In this document: positions 23,692 to 36,044 of the stretch, piece after piece
Numbering within the stretch: the stretch's first letter is position 1
How the letters are laid out: the number at the start of each line of letters is the position of its first letter
NCBI RefSeq assembly: GCF_018991925.1
Contig: NW_024737068.1
Span: 10,654,563-10,718,562, forward strand
Length of the DNA stretch: 64,000 nt
DNA from: Homarus americanus
Taxonomy: Eukaryota > Arthropoda > Malacostraca > Decapoda > Nephropidae
Reading direction: 5' to 3'
Notes under the pieces: model-generated
The model's input: the letters and a program-made list of their open reading frames with translations, nothing else
What the model was told of the DNA's origin: nothing
Databases searched by the model: none
Translations under genes and position numbers: made by a program

Positions 23692-26600
23692 TAGGGTGTG
23701 TCATAGGAGGGAAGATCAGCTAAAACTAATGGCCCATCACTTTTTTGGTAGATTTTAGTGTATATAAACAAAAAATAATTTCAGTTTCAATATTTTGCAA
23801 CCTTTTGCTAGGTAAATTTTTGCGTGAAATTTATCGAAAATCTAACGTGCAGCTGCTTTAGTGCATTACAATTAAATAGTGAACATTGCTTTCTGACTTC
23901 ATTCTTTAACAACCCAACTAACAATATTTTTTTCTGTTTCAGATTCTGATGCATTTATAAGTTGATAATATTTGCGATGGCTGCCTGTGTCAGGACGAGG
24001 AACCAAAAATCCAGCCATCTCAGTCACTATCTTGGGTCTGGGAGAGAGCTCCTGAAGTCGGAGCTGCCTACATTGAGAGAAGCTTTGAGATACGGTGTTT
24101 TAATCAGGCAAATCAGTGAAAAGAACCAAAACTTACACAAACAAAGACATTGCCAGTGATATGACCAAAGTTGTCTTGGCACAGTACACTCTGGCTAACG
24201 CTCAGTTCAAGCCTCCAGTCATAACAAGTCAGAAGAAGATTAGTGAGAGACTGCTAGCCAGTTGGGAAAAGGCAAGAGATATCTCTCTTGGGAGAGGAAA
24301 ACTTGCAGTAAAGGACAGCTTTGCCAAGTAACTGGACCAGTTATTTGACATAATTACTTGCAAGTGCCCAATTGTTCTCTGTCCTGAGTTTGGATGCGAT
24401 CGTGACTGTAAATCCGAGGCCCACATCTCCTGTATTTGCAAGCGTGAACTGAAGATTCCTGTGATCGAACTGGCATTTGTCAAAGCACAGAGAGAGAAGA
24501 CTGGCAGTATAGGGGCTCTCATGATTTCTAGCCAAGATATTCCGGAGTCCAAGAGACAGGAGGCTGCCACAGAGAGACAGAAGAGGAGAAGAGTTGCCGA
24601 GGAAAAGAGACTTGAGAAGGCCCAGGGTGAGGTAAAAAAGGCCGATGATTGGAGTCAAGCTGATTCAGAGTTTAATGACTTCCCCATGGCTGATCCGAGT
24701 GCTGACCAGGAGAATGGTGACTTTGTCCCTAACCCAGAAAATAATGATCCCAAACCTTCCAGGCATAAGATTCGAAATAGGAAAGATATCCCGAGCATAG
24801 CTCTGGCCAGCATGCGACACCACACTGGTCTCAGAGAAACTGCAGAGATAGCAACAGCTGCCTGGGTTGACGGTGGTTTGATAACACCTGATGATGTTCA
24901 CCTGGTGATAGATCATAACAAAGTAAGAGAGCTCAGGAGAAACTTGTCAGTAACCTAGAAGAGGAGTTTGATAAGGGGATAAGAGAAAATGGAATCAATT
25001 GTTTGTTCTTTGATGGGAGAAGGGATGACACTAAAGTGTTCATGAAAGTTGGAGATTCTGACAAGTTGTTCCCTGCCATGGTGAAGGAGGAACACTACTC
25101 CTGCTGCAGTGAACCAGGAGGGAAGTATTTGTGGCATTTCACTCCAGAGAAAGATGACATCAGGAAACCAGCTGAGATAGTGGCAGATAACATTGTGAAC
25201 TGGCTCAGAGAGAGGAACGTAGACCAGACCCTGCAGGCCATTGGAGGGGACAGCACCAACACGAACACAGGGTGGCAAGGGGGGTCATACAGTGGATAGA
25301 GCGGAAGATTGGGAGGAAGCTGGTCTGGATTGTTTGTGACCTCCACACCAACGAGTTGCCACTCAGACATCTGATCCAGGAGCTGGATGGCAAGACTCTT
25401 TCAAACAACAGATGGTCTGGTCCTCTTGGCAAGATGCTGGACTCTGCCACTGAGTTAGAAATAAATCCGAGCTTTGAAAAAATCACAGTTGGCCCTCCAC
25501 TCGTTGAGCTTGCACATACTGTCATTGACGACCTGAGTACTGACCAGTACTATGGTTACATGATTTGCAGTGCCATCAAAACTGGGGTCATGCCTGATAG
25601 ACTTGCTTACCTGCAGATAGGTCCAGTCTCACATTCTAGGTGGCTCACAACGGCTCTCAGGTTCTGCAGAATTTGGGTCGCTCATCATAAACTGAAAGGG
25701 AACCAGCTTCACAACCTGAGACTTATTGTCCAATTCATCGTGAGTGTCTACTTGCCAAATTGGTTCAACACCAAGGTCAAGTCATCGTTCTCCGAAGGTC
25801 CGAGGCATGTTCTCTTCCAGCTTGAGCTCCTGAGGAGTCAGCCAAGGAAGGTTGTTCAGATTGTGGAGCAGACTGTGAGGAGATCTTCCTGGTATGCTCA
25901 TCCTGAGGCAGTTCTGCAGACAATGCTCTGCAGTAAGGATGAGGAGGAGAGAAGAGTGGTAGTCAAAAAGATCTTGGATATGAGACTTATGAGAGGATCT
26001 GGGCATGACGAATCAGTTGGTGACGATTCCTTCAGGGTCAGGAAGACTCCTGAAGTCAATCTAGGTGCCAAGACCCTCACTGATCTCATAGATCTGGATA
26101 ACATCCAGGCTGGCAGTGAGCCCCCTCTTACCTGCAGCCTCACCAATGTTCAAGTCAGAGCTTTCCTGGACAACCCCATGCATGTCCCTCGCACACCCAG
26201 AGTATAGAGCGTTGTGTACAGCAAGTGAGCGAGGCCAGCAGTCACGTGTACAGCCAGGAGAGGAGGGAAGGCTACATCCGAGCTCAGTTGGTCAGCAGGG
26301 AGGTGATGAGTAGAAACAGAAGCAAGAAAGACATGTTCTCTATGGTGTGCAGCAACACCGGGTCGTAGTAGTAAAACCGGTTTTTGTATTTGATGATTTT
26401 GTTTTCTAAAGGAATATTAAATTTAATAAATGTGTCAAGATCATTCGTTTCACTATTCTGGATCATTTTCATCCTAATAAATTAACCTGATACATTTACT
26501 TTACTTTAAATAAGCTATTTAGTGGTGTTGGTAAAAGGGTGGGAATACTGAATTTTCATAAGATTTCAAGTTAAAATTTACCTAGCAAAAATGAAAACTT

Positions 26601-26713
26601 TTCAAATCTGAAGATATCACATGATTCTGCACATAGAACTACATCATTAATGCCATGGGCCGACTTTTCAAACTAAAAAAAAAAAAAATTCGCCTCCGTA
26701 TGACACACCCTAA
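23692..26713 (+). mobile_element. hAT-like DNA transposon, 8-bp target duplication
   Basis: The ends are tagggtgtgtcata at 23692 and its reverse complement tatgacacaccctaa at 26713, flanked by the perfect 8-bp duplication TACTGTAG (23684-23691 and 26714-26721). A YARNG terminus with an 8-bp duplication fits the hAT superfamily. The 3-kb element encodes one long, now interrupted, transposase-like protein. Confidence 0.8.
23977..26207 (+). pseudogene. hAT-like transposase, interrupted
   Basis: The frame starts at ATG 23977 just after a possible acceptor (tttctgtttcag at 23941). Readable parts are an N-terminal region; a cysteine cluster CKCPIVLCPEFGCDRDC (about 24360-24410), probably zinc-binding; a basic coiled-coil-like stretch (QKRRRVAEEKRLEKAQ); and a helical block ASMRHHTGLRETAEIATAAW. 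The RNase-H-like part follows, with FFDGRRDD, AIGGDSTNTNTG and CDLHTNELPLRHL. The Asp residues and the C-x-x-H motif sit where hAT transposases have their catalytic Asp residues and CxxH box; this is my inference, as overall similarity to textbook hAT is weak. Lesions are frameshifts near 24130, 24935 and 25275 and a TAA at 24329-24331. The stop is TAG at 26205-26207. Confidence 0.7.
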
Positions 26714-26721
26714 TACTGTAG

Positions 26722-27001
26722 TCACCACAGTTGTAATTCAATAAAGTAAGTCTGTAAGATAATATAGTAATTAACATAATCTGTAAAACACTATGAAATT
26801 CAAAGTCAATTTCTCACAAACTTCATCTCACAATAACACAAATTTAAATGAAATATTGGCTATGAAATATTCTTAATACAGTACTGTATTCCAAGAAACT
26901 GAATACATACCCACCTGAGCCTATACATAACTGAGAAGAAAATATTTCCATAACATACTTTGAAGAGATTATGTATACGTATAATGTATTTGTCTAAACA
27001 G
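26722..27001. other. non-coding spacer
   Basis: AT-rich sequence between the hAT-like element and copy C; nothing recognised. Confidence 0.5.
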
Positions 27002-27003
27002 TA

Positions 27004-27642
27004 CAGTATTACCCCGCCTAACGCGGTTTCACTTAACGCGTTTTATCATATACGCGGTGCCTCGCCAGAGCTGAACTTTCACTTAACGCGGAATTTTTCA
27101 TCATATACGCGGGAAGCGGCGCGGGCACGATGCGCACAAGGTCGCCCAGTCATCAAAACATTACCGAGTTCTTCACCTGCCACCCACCACAGCCGGCCCA
27201 AGTCAGTGATAGTGATAATTATAGTGAGGATATGGACTTATATGGCCTTTGAGGGGTTTGACAAAGAGGCCCTGCAAGCCTCTGTGGTGGATAGTGATAC
27301 AATTGATACAAGTGATACAGGTGAGGGCCAATAATCTGCCCTCTGCCTCGGAACCAACCCCCCATCCCCGTGTGCCCAGCCATCTTTTCTACTAATGCAA
27401 GTGTTAAAAAACCTAATATTATTGATATTTCTCTTAATTATTAATTGTGTGTGCATACCATCATAAAGTTAAGATAAAATTTTTACTACAACATAGTTGT
27501 GTGTCGTCAAAAAGTGGAGTTTGGGGGTCGGGCCAGTCTCTATTGGAATTAATCCCATATGTTCTGTTGTTCACTTAACGCGGTTTTCACTTAACGCGGT
27601 ACCCTGTGGGTTCAATTGACCGCGTTAAGCGGGGTACTACTG
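27004..27642 (+). mobile_element. Tigger-derived non-autonomous element, copy C
   Basis: A 639-bp element with TIRs cagtattaccccgcctaacg and cgttaagcggggtactactg and TA at 27002-27003 and 27643-27644. It is nearly identical to copy A along its length. It keeps HQNITEFF and the downstream acidic tail in shifted frames. The tandem 'cacttaacgcgg' near 27575 is duplicated relative to copy A. Confidence 0.9.
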
Positions 27643-27649
27643 TATTCTT

Positions 27650-29340
27650 TTTTCTTTTCACTTTTGATACTGATACTGTGTCCCAAATTAGATAATACTC
27701 AATAATTTTAGTACTTTACAGATATCAACAGATATCTTGAATCGGATATATCAAATGAGATATCCTGAACTCCTACATGACTGAATGTTCGCCCTAAGAT
27801 TCATTGCTCACATTGCGGAAATCTACTATTGATGTATTTAAACAATCAGAAGATATTGATGCAAACATCTGCTTGAACATGTATGATGATGGATGTAAAA
27901 GCCCATATAAATCATTCATTAACTGACATTCTTCTATCAATATTTAATGTACTGTATTCTACTGAAGAACTAAGTCAATTAGTACTGTACATTTAGAATG
28001 AATAATTATTGCTCTACACAACAAATATCCCAATGTTAACTGGGAAAGGGGGGAATAGGTCAGGTTAGGGTGGGTTGTTAGGTTTGGTTAAGTTTGGCTA
28101 GGTTGGGTAGGTTATGTTAAGAGTGAGTAGGTTGGAGTTGGCTAAGTGTCTAATATTCAGAAGTAAAACCATTTGGTTGCATTGGAACTAGGTCAAACCA
28201 GGTTCACAGAATCACTTTATGTGTCCATCGGATAAATACGTTACGATTTATTTTAAACTAGGTTAAACAAAATTAGGTTAGGTTCTCAAAGGTTCTATTG
28301 GTGTTTTTCTTGTGTTTTAACCCCACATTTTCCCTCATCTTCAAACACCCTGTCCACTTTGGAAGACATAATTGTCATTACCAATGTTAATGGGGTTTTA
28401 TCTCAATAAAGATGCATTAGCGATGAAATTAAAGGTGACATTCTTTCAAATCACCATGAAAAACTAAGAAAATTTTATTTTGGTAATAAAATTCATGGTA
28501 TGGCAAAAACCGATTTGTTACTCTTCATCTATATTAACCACCCTAATGCTAATCTAACCTAACCTCATCCCCAAAATGGTGTTGACTGTATGGTCGTGTT
28601 ACTGTATACAATTTCGAAACCTGCCCACAAGTTGTCTGTGGTGTTTTCTTCTTATAGCTATAACCTTACCCAGTTTATTTTGGTCATGAGAAAATAAATG
28701 GTTAGGTAAGAATAATTCAGTTCCTTAAAATAATTCGGCAATATACAAAGGTAAGCCGATACTTTCTTCTGTATAAAAGTAAAACATGGCACAGTTGACC
28801 ATAAGATTCTTGAATAACTGAGTATTCAAAATCACTGGCAAAGGAAAAGGTTTGCTTTATGGGAGGTGTAGAGCACCTTGCTAGCTAGCTGGACCTCACC
28901 ACCAATTACCAGTTTTCATCAACAAGCCAGAGACGTCATCGCTGAGCATGCCACAACAACTGAAGGTAACTACAACACAGTAATAACCTCAAGGGACGCA
29001 CTTGTCAGTTAACAGACGAATAGGACAGCATAATATTGTCCAGATTCCTGCACATGGGCTTGAGGGGAGCTATTGAACCACCAATCACTAGCTTCCTCGC
29101 CCTCAGCCAATCGCAACACAGGGAAAGCTGACCCAGCTGACAGGGACTCTGAGTGTAAATGTTTACTCCCGGAAAAACGACCCTGTGTATAAATATTTAC
29201 TTTACATGTCCTCTTCGCCCCTTATCAACTTAATATTTGAATGAAAGTAAAAGTTGATTCAAATTCGTTAATGGGAATATTTTAACTTTCATTAATCACT
29301 TGAATATATTTCTTACTTGATATTGGCAGGTTGTGCTTTA
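27650..29340. other. non-coding, with degenerate TTAGG-like words
   Basis: No exon is recognised. Stretches at 28050-28140 and 28260-28290 are rich in diverged aggttaggt words, and 28545-28570 has the opposite orientation (ctaatctaacctaacc). These look like eroded interstitial telomere-like sequence rather than a functional array. Confidence 0.5.
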
Positions 29341-29520
<180 letters not shown>

Positions 29521-29554
29521 CCGTATTGCCGTCTTTTATTCTCATTCCCTTCGC

Positions 29555-29637
29555 CTACGATTGGCTCGTTTGCCGCTTTGGAATTCCTGTCACCTCTGTT
29601 ACACACTGTTGGCTAGTACTGGCTCCAGTGTTTTGGT
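29555..29637. repeat. dispersed repeat, first of three copies
   Basis: The 'ggctcgttt...tctgttacacactgttggctagtactgg' block recurs at 31995-32085 and 32805-32900 (cgtctctgttacgcactgttggcaagtactggg). Its identity is unknown. Confidence 0.7.
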
Positions 29638-29674
29638 CAAGTCTAGTCTTAAATGAGCTGACACCCGGTGCCAT

Positions 29675-30116
29675 TGTAGTGGATTCCTCCCCTACAAACG
29701 CTGTTTGTCCTGAGTAGCCGACCCCGCGAATTCCCCAGTGTATGCCTCGTGGTCTAGGTCAACCAGCGCCGCCATACATCACGAAGGTCACCGATTACGC
29801 CACGCCTACTTCCGCTATATAAGACCTGACCTCGTGGTGACCTATCTCTCTCCTTTTCTAGCTACAGCAAGCTACACCACCTCCTCCGCCGCTGCCTGGC
29901 GGCCCTCGCTCCCGCCGGCGAGCATGGCGACCCACAAGCTGTCCTCCTCTGAGCACCCTCACCAAACAGCTCTCTCTACATCACGCTTGTAACCACGCTG
30001 CCACTTCCCAGCACCAAGCTGCATTGTACATCCAATACAACATGTATACAGGAGCACATTGTGAGTTTCCTTTCTCCATCCCATCCTGAGTGTGAACAAA
30101 AACAAATTACCCCACA
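29675..30116 (+). repeat. 5' LTR
   Basis: A 442-bp direct repeat of 30796-31149 plus the last ~90 bases seen only here and at 31835-31923. It begins TGTAG and ends CCCCACA. Confidence 0.88.
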
Positions 30117-30795
30117 AATGGTGACCCCCGGAGATTCGCACTCACACAGGATGGAGGAGAAACTGATCACTCTCCCAGTCTTCAAGCAACATGGAAGACT
30201 GGCTTATCCACACAGAGGCAGCTCTCATCGGCTCTACAACTACTGTCTCTACACCGCAGGTTAGACACCCTAGAGCAGCTCTGCGACTCTAAGCAGACAG
30301 CCGCTCCTCTTCCTGCCCCAAGCACCACGTCCTACCGACCCCAACATACCCGTCCTGCCTCAGACGCCGCCCCCGGCCCAGCAGTACCCCCTGCCACTCC
30401 TCCTGATGCGGCCCCTGCTCCTGACGCGGACCCACACACCCCTTTTTTCTCCCTCAGGTACCCCCTGCTACTGTCCTGCACCCAGCTGCTGTCACGGACC
30501 CTCCTCCGCTCCTGCTGACGCAGACCCTGCTCCTGACCCAGGCCCACACACCCCAGCAGGTGCATCTGAGGACTCTGTACCTGTCGCGAGGAAAACACAT
30601 CATTCATCACCTCCACAACCCTCTTTCTCCCTCTCTTCTCCCACAGATCTTGTGTGTCTAGACAGTTGCCTCCACTAGCGGCCGGCTCATCCACGCCCTC
30701 ATGTCTCACATGTGGCATGCACCGCCCGTTCTGCCTCACATGTGCCATGCAACCCTGCAAGTCTCCTACACCGCCTGGAGGGAAGGGGGAAGTAC

Positions 30796-31149
30796 TGTAG
30801 TGGATTTCTCCCCTACAAACGCTGTTTGTCGCTAAGTAGCCGACCCCGCGAATTCCCCAGTGTATGGCTCGTGGTCTAGGTCAACCAGCACCGCCATGCA
30901 TCACGAAGGTCAACTATTAAGCCACGCCTACCTCCGCTATATAAGACCTGACCTCGTGGTGACCTATCTCTCTCTTCTAGCTACAGCCGCAGCAAGCTAC
31001 ACCACCCCCTCCGCCGCTGCCTGGCGGCCCTCGCTCCCGCCGGCGAGCATGGCGACCCACAAGCTGTCCTCCTCTGAGCACCCTCACCAAACAGCTCTCT
31101 CTACATCACGCTTGTAACCACGCTGCCACTTCCCAGCACCAAGCTGCAT
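30796..31149 (+). repeat. 3' LTR, truncated
   Basis: Highly similar to 29675-30030. It stops abruptly after 'accaagctgcatt', where unrelated sequence begins. TATA box at about 30938. Confidence 0.88.
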
Positions 31150-31257
31150 TATTCAATTGAGTGTACCTCGATAGGAATATTGAAAAACATTAATTTAAAA
31201 AAATGGTGGCGTTTGTCCCACTTTAACTGTGAGGGGGTGGGTCTAGGTTTGTTCGTA

Positions 31258-31303
31258 CTGTAGGGGAGATATCCACTACAGTGGATAACTCCCCTACAGT
31301 ACC
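31258..31303. repeat. palindrome of two LTR starts
   Basis: actgtaggggagatatccac is followed by its near-perfect reverse complement gtggataactcccctacagt. The sequence equals the first 20 bases of the LTR (tgtagtggatttctccccta), so two LTR starts meet head to head. Confidence 0.8.
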
Positions 31304-31632
31304 CCTCCCCTCCCACTTGGTGATGCACGTGCAGCTAATCAGGAGCTTTATCTTTGGTGTTTGAGAAGTCAGTGAATTGTCCGAACGCAGTCTCCCATTA
31401 AACTTTAAAAGGGGAGAGGGAAGGTGGGAAAAGGCTGTGTGCAGTGCGCCTGATCCTTGAGTTCATTATTAAGGACGGCACGTCATGGGTGCCGTCAAAC
31501 CCCTTGTTCTCTCTACTTGATTTGGTAAATGTAACTCTATATAACCCCAAAGATTGGGTTTTTGTCTCGGTCGTCATAAATTTTATTTCAGAGTGGTAAA
31601 TTATGTTTTTCAATACCAAAAAAAAGATGCTG

Positions 31633-31923
31633 TAGTGGTAACCTGCCTCTCTTTCTACCTAAAGCCACCCGCAAGCAACACATCCTCCTGTGCTCCTGCC
31701 TGGTGGCCCTCGCTCCCGCTGGCGCCCATGCCGCCCTACAAGCTGCCTGTCCTCTGAGCACCCTCACCAACCAGTTCTCTCTACATCACGCTTGTAACCA
31801 CGCTGCCACCCCCCAGCACCAAGCTGCATTGTACATCCAATACAATATGTATGCAGAGAGCACATTGTGAGTTTCCTTTCTTCATCCCATCCTGAGTGTG
31901 AACCAATATCTCATAACCCCACA
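31633..31923 (+). repeat. diverged LTR remnant
   Basis: Homologous to the 3' two thirds of the LTR at 29675-30116, ending at the same CCCCACA. It is more diverged, so it comes from an older or different subfamily. Confidence 0.8.
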
Positions 31924-31994
31924 ATGCCAATCGCGGTTTATACTTTGTCTTTTAAACTGTAGTCCAATATTTTCTTTTATCCTCTTCACCAAAA

Positions 31995-32900
31995 GATCGG
32001 CTCATTAGCCGCCCGGGCGATCGGTCACGTCTCTGTTACGCACTGTTGGCAAGTACTGGGCACGCACCGGCTCCTGAATGTACCTGTCTTGTCATTTTTC
32101 TAGATATATGAATGTAATGGAATTCCGGAATCAAGTTATTTTCATTTGGAAAAGAAAGAAATGGTAAGAGCTAACGTAGATAGACATAAAAAGGGATGAA
32201 AACATGAGTGAAGGAGAGGAGAGTTGGAAGTTTTAATACTGAAACATGAAAATCAGGGGAACTAAGAATTATTAAGTGCTTGAAGTTGAAAGATCATCGC
32301 GAATACGAAAAATAACTATCCATTGATCAGCCTGCCTAAATCAGGTCACAAGGGTGAAAATTGGTCTAACTAACTGTAGCCAACCTATGGCAGCGGCAGA
32401 GTATCATAAACTACATCACCTCATGTCAAGGCTTACTGGATCCACCAGTAACTAAGACCATGGCGACCAATGAAAATCTGATGGGAAATACGACTCATAT
32501 TTACCCTTTGGCAACTCTTACTGTTGTTAAGGATTTCAATTGACAAGTCGGGTAATATTAAAAAGATTTCTCGAATAAAGTTGTGATAACATTAATCTAT
32601 AATATTTAGCGAAATATAAACTACTGAAGGTTATTTCAAGTTTTATTGATTCACATCATTTGAACAATAAATTATGAGACTTTTGGTCGTGGAACTTTTT
32701 TAACACTGCCTAGTGTTTACATAAAGGCAGTCCACTGGTGATGCTGTGAGTGTCTGTGTGGTTATCTGCTTTTTACTTCTACTTTTATCCTCTTCGCCAG
32801 TCGCCACTGGTCGGCTAGTTAGCTGCTTGGGCGGTCGGTCACGTCTCTGTTATGCACTGTTGGCAAGTACTGGGCATGCACTGGCTCCTGAATGTATCTG
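31995..32900. repeat. dispersed repeat copies two and three, and non-coding spacer
   Basis: 31995-32085 and 32805-32900 share about 90 bases with 29555-29637 (gtcacgtctctgttacgcactgttggcaagtactggg). The bases between hold no recognisable gene. Confidence 0.65.
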
Positions 32901-33069
32901 AACCTGCCCCAGTGCTGGTAAAGTCTGGGTCTTTAAAGAGCTCGCACTGTTTCATTACAACACTCTCTGGCAGATTGTTCCAAGAGTTCACCGCTTTCTG
33001 GACTTGTGGCTTCTTCAACTTTGTGCTGTGACCCCTTGTGGGGCGGACGTCTGCCAGCTCCAGGGGTTA

Positions 33070-33220
33070 GGGTCATCTCGTACCCAAGATAAATCGTATC
33101 CAAAAAAGTTAACTCGTATCTACGCCAACTCATACCTAAGATAATTCGTACTCAACTCACGAAACAAGTTGTACCCAAGATTACTTGCACCCTATTCAAG
33201 AGATAATCCATACCTATTTG
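33070..33220. repeat. decayed minisatellite
   Basis: Successive imperfect units of about 20-25 bp of the form 'actcgtacccaagataa'. Unit boundaries are blurred. Confidence 0.55.
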
Positions 33221-33339
33221 CATATATACCATGAATTTTAGCCTTATCTATGATTACAAAAGAAGATGTAAATCTTGTAGGAAAGTGCAGTGAAATAGTG
33301 AAATGTAATACAGCGCTTTAAAATGGTTGCATCTTCTTT

Positions 33340-33880
33340 GGGATGGGCTGAACCAAGGCATGCTTTCAAGAAGAAGGAAAAGTTTGGGTTTTGAGGCAGA
33401 GGCAAAAGAGGCGAGCAAGCACAAGGGCCAAAGCTTCAGCACACTCCCTCAGAACACGAGGGGGTATCCTGTCCGGTCCATGTGCCTTACTCACATCCAA
33501 CTTGGATAACACACCGGCAACCCTGCGAGTGGAGATTATAGGAAAGTGCATAGGTTCAGTAGGAGGAGCATGGGTAGGAGGGATAGAGTAGGAATCATCT
33601 AAGGTGAATTTAGAAGAGAACAAGGTGCCAAAGAGATTGGCTTTGTCTGGGGGAGAGTTGACTATAGAGTTATCAGGTCAGAAGAGAGGAGGAAAAGGAG
33701 TACAGAAGTTATTACAGATGTTTTTGGTTGAGGACCAGAAGGATTTACGAGAGGAAGAATTAATCAGGACAGCGGTCTTTCTTTTTACAAAATTCCGTTT
33801 GGCCCTACAAAGATTCCTAGAAATAACGAAAGAGGTGTGGGCCTCCTTTGGACATTTTCATTCGACTGACAGTCCCTAAG
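33340..33880 (-). pseudogene. LINE reverse transcriptase fragment (Jockey/CR1-like)
   Basis: The minus strand at 33623-33366 reads FSSKFTLDDS, then LSKLDVSKAHGPDRIPPRVL and ECAEALALVLARLF, the fingers region typical of Jockey/CR1-type LINEs. Upstream (33880-33620) is the linker preceding the RT domain. It is truncated on both sides and has no YxDD box. It is a different family from the LINE at 19975-22990. Confidence 0.78.
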
Positions 33881-34081
33881 CGGGGAAGCACCTTTATCTT
33901 GAAGATCGTTATGAGGGACGAACTGTCTAGATATCCGAGTGACCTTCTTTATAAGACCTAATAATTTAGTCGTCAGCTTGTTAGCTTAATATACGTTCAG
34001 CGGTTGGTTGGTTTTTATTGATATGTTATGATCTCGGTAAATATTTAGAAGTTGTCAACACCTACTTATATAGGGAGAAAG

Positions 34082-34581
34082 AAAAAACTAAAAATAATTT
34101 ATTCTATAGTGTCTCCGTCAAAAATGTATATTTTTCAAGTATTTTAACCAATAAATTACAAAAAATATTACTTGTTTAAAGTGGGCAGGGCTTTGAAGTA
34201 GAAGGAAAATATTGGGTAAAACACTAAAAAAAACTCTAAACAAATTTTTTAAATCCTGACCTAACATTTCCCAACCCTTATAAACCCTAAAACTATAAAA
34301 AATTGCCTTATAAATGTTTTCGTTGTTTAGTAGGCAATGATGTCTGTTTTTATTATGTGTTCAGATGAGAATGGATCCATAAACTCTAAAGTGATTTTTA
34401 AAATATTTACAATTTAGGAAACACTAGGTAAGGTTTTAATTTTTTAAAGGTTTGTTTGGTGTTCTTTTCCATCTACTTCAAAGCCCTGCACACTTTGAAC
34501 AACTAATATTGTGGATAATTTTATAGGTTAAAATACTCGAAATTGACAAACATATAGAATAAATTAATTATAGTTTTTTCT
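34082..34581. mobile_element. foldback element
   Basis: The arm 34083-34325 is mirrored by 34375-34580. Shared words include 'gcagggctttgaagtag' and 'aagtattttaacc' on the left, with complements 'ctacttcaaagccctgc' and 'ggttaaaatactcg' on the right. A loop of about 50 bases separates them. No coding capacity. Confidence 0.75.
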
Positions 34582-34592
34582 CTTTTCCTATA

Positions 34593-35294
34593 CAGTTAAC
34601 CCTCACTTTACGCGGTCCCACATTCTGCGTTTCCACGTTTACGCGGTGCCCTGCCGGAACCCAGGATGCTCACATTCCGCGGTGCGTGTACCCCTTTACG
34701 CGGAGAGCGGCTGGCGAGCCGCGCCATTTTTGGATCCAAACCTACCGCCATCCGCCATGTTGTGTAAGTGGCGCGAACATGGTGCGCACAAGGTCGCCCA
34801 GTCATCAAAACATTACCAGTTCTTCACCCGCCACCCACCACAGCCGGCCCAAGTCAGTGATAGTGATAATTATGGTGAGGATATGGACTTATATGGACTT
34901 TGGGGAGTTTGACAAAGAGGCCCTGCAAGCCTCTGTGGTGGATAGTGATACAATTGATACAAGTGACACAGGTGAGGGCCAATAATCTGCCCTCTGCCTC
35001 GGAACCAACCGCCCATCCCCGTGTGCCCAGCCATTTTTTCTACTAATGTAAGTGTTAAAAAAACCTAATATTATTGATATTTCTCTTAATTATTAATTGT
35101 GTGTGCATACCATCATAAAGTTAAGATAATATTTTTACTACAACATAGTTGTGTGTCGTCAAAAAGTGGAGTTTGGGGATCGGCCCGGACTCCATTTCAA
35201 TTAATCCCATATGTTATGTTATTCACTTTACGCGTTTCCCACTTTACGCGGGACCCTCCGGGTTACATTAACCGTGTAAAGTAAGGGTTAACTG
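34593..35294 (+). mobile_element. Tigger-derived non-autonomous element, copy D
   Basis: A 702-bp element with TIRs cagttaaccctcacttta and the near reverse complement taaagtaagggttaactg and TA at 34591-34592 and 35295-35296. Its right part matches the Tigger 3' end. Its left part (34593-34780) shows what a genuine left end of this family looks like, with repeated 'ttacgcggtg' words. ATG at 34781 starts the PIP-tail frame, but loss of bases at 'attaccagttc' shifts it. Confidence 0.88.
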
Positions 35295-35296
35295 TA

Positions 35297-36018
35297 TAAG
35301 ATTCAATATATACTGTAATTAGGTGTTGGTAACTTTTAAATATTAACCATGAACTCTATTGTCCAGTGTTAGTAAAAGAGAAAACCAGTCATGTTTAGTA
35401 GTCACACTGGATAACACCAAGGATTCCGAAACTAGAAGATAGCTCACTCCAATGAGTGAACACATTTACCCCCCAAAGTGGCACTGCCAAGCAGCTGGTG
35501 TAGCGCTCGCAGAGGGCCCCTTCTATATAATGCGCATGCACAAAAATTGGGGGAATTCTGGGAATGTTGCTAACACAGTCTGCAAATACCCCCATTCTCA
35601 CATTTCCCCTAAAGGCTATACAGTATATACTGTACATACCAGTTACTCCTATTACAAGGTCCAACAATGATGCAACATTCAGTCAGTTAATAAAATTGTG
35701 ATACCATATTTCTCATTTGTGCTTCAAGCATTCAATCTATATTAACAAGGATTCTATAAAGTCCTTTGCATACTAAACCTTGTTCTCCATCTTTACCCTG
35801 TTCTTAGATAAAAAAAAATCTTGGTGACAACATACGTCTTTATAAAATGCAAGCGAAGCTAGAGATGGAGGGGACTTCCGAGAACGGCTGAATGTTGAAA
35901 AAAAAATCTAAACTTTGTACATGTGCATTACTGTATATACAAAAAGTTCACTGAGTATGGGGCCTCTGAGAATGCTACACTGGAAAGTTGTATCCCTTTT
36001 CCCGTGTGATTTTATCAA
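35297..36018. other. non-coding sequence, no gene seen
   Basis: No exon or element recognised. Confidence 0.5.
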
Positions 36019-36044
36019 GATATATATATATATATATATATATA

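Larger units (their letters stand above)
29675..31149 (+). mobile_element. deleted LTR retrotransposon
   Basis: The 5' LTR spans 29675-30116 (442 bp, TGTAGTGG...CCCCACA) and contains a TATA box (tatataag at about 29816). Immediately downstream is 'aatggtgacccccgg', the usual primer-binding-site type of many Ty3/gypsy-like elements. The internal part is only 679 bp (30117-30795): a proline-rich gag-like remnant, then a purine tract (about 30776-30793) and a 3' LTR at 30796 that breaks off at 31149. No pol is present. Confidence 0.85.

Noticed and set aside
30332..30760. 142-codon minus-strand frame in the LTR element
   Set aside because: Antisense of the GC-rich gag-like region; no recognisable domain.
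33604..33879. 91-codon plus-strand frame
   Set aside because: Antisense of the LINE fragment at 33340-33880.
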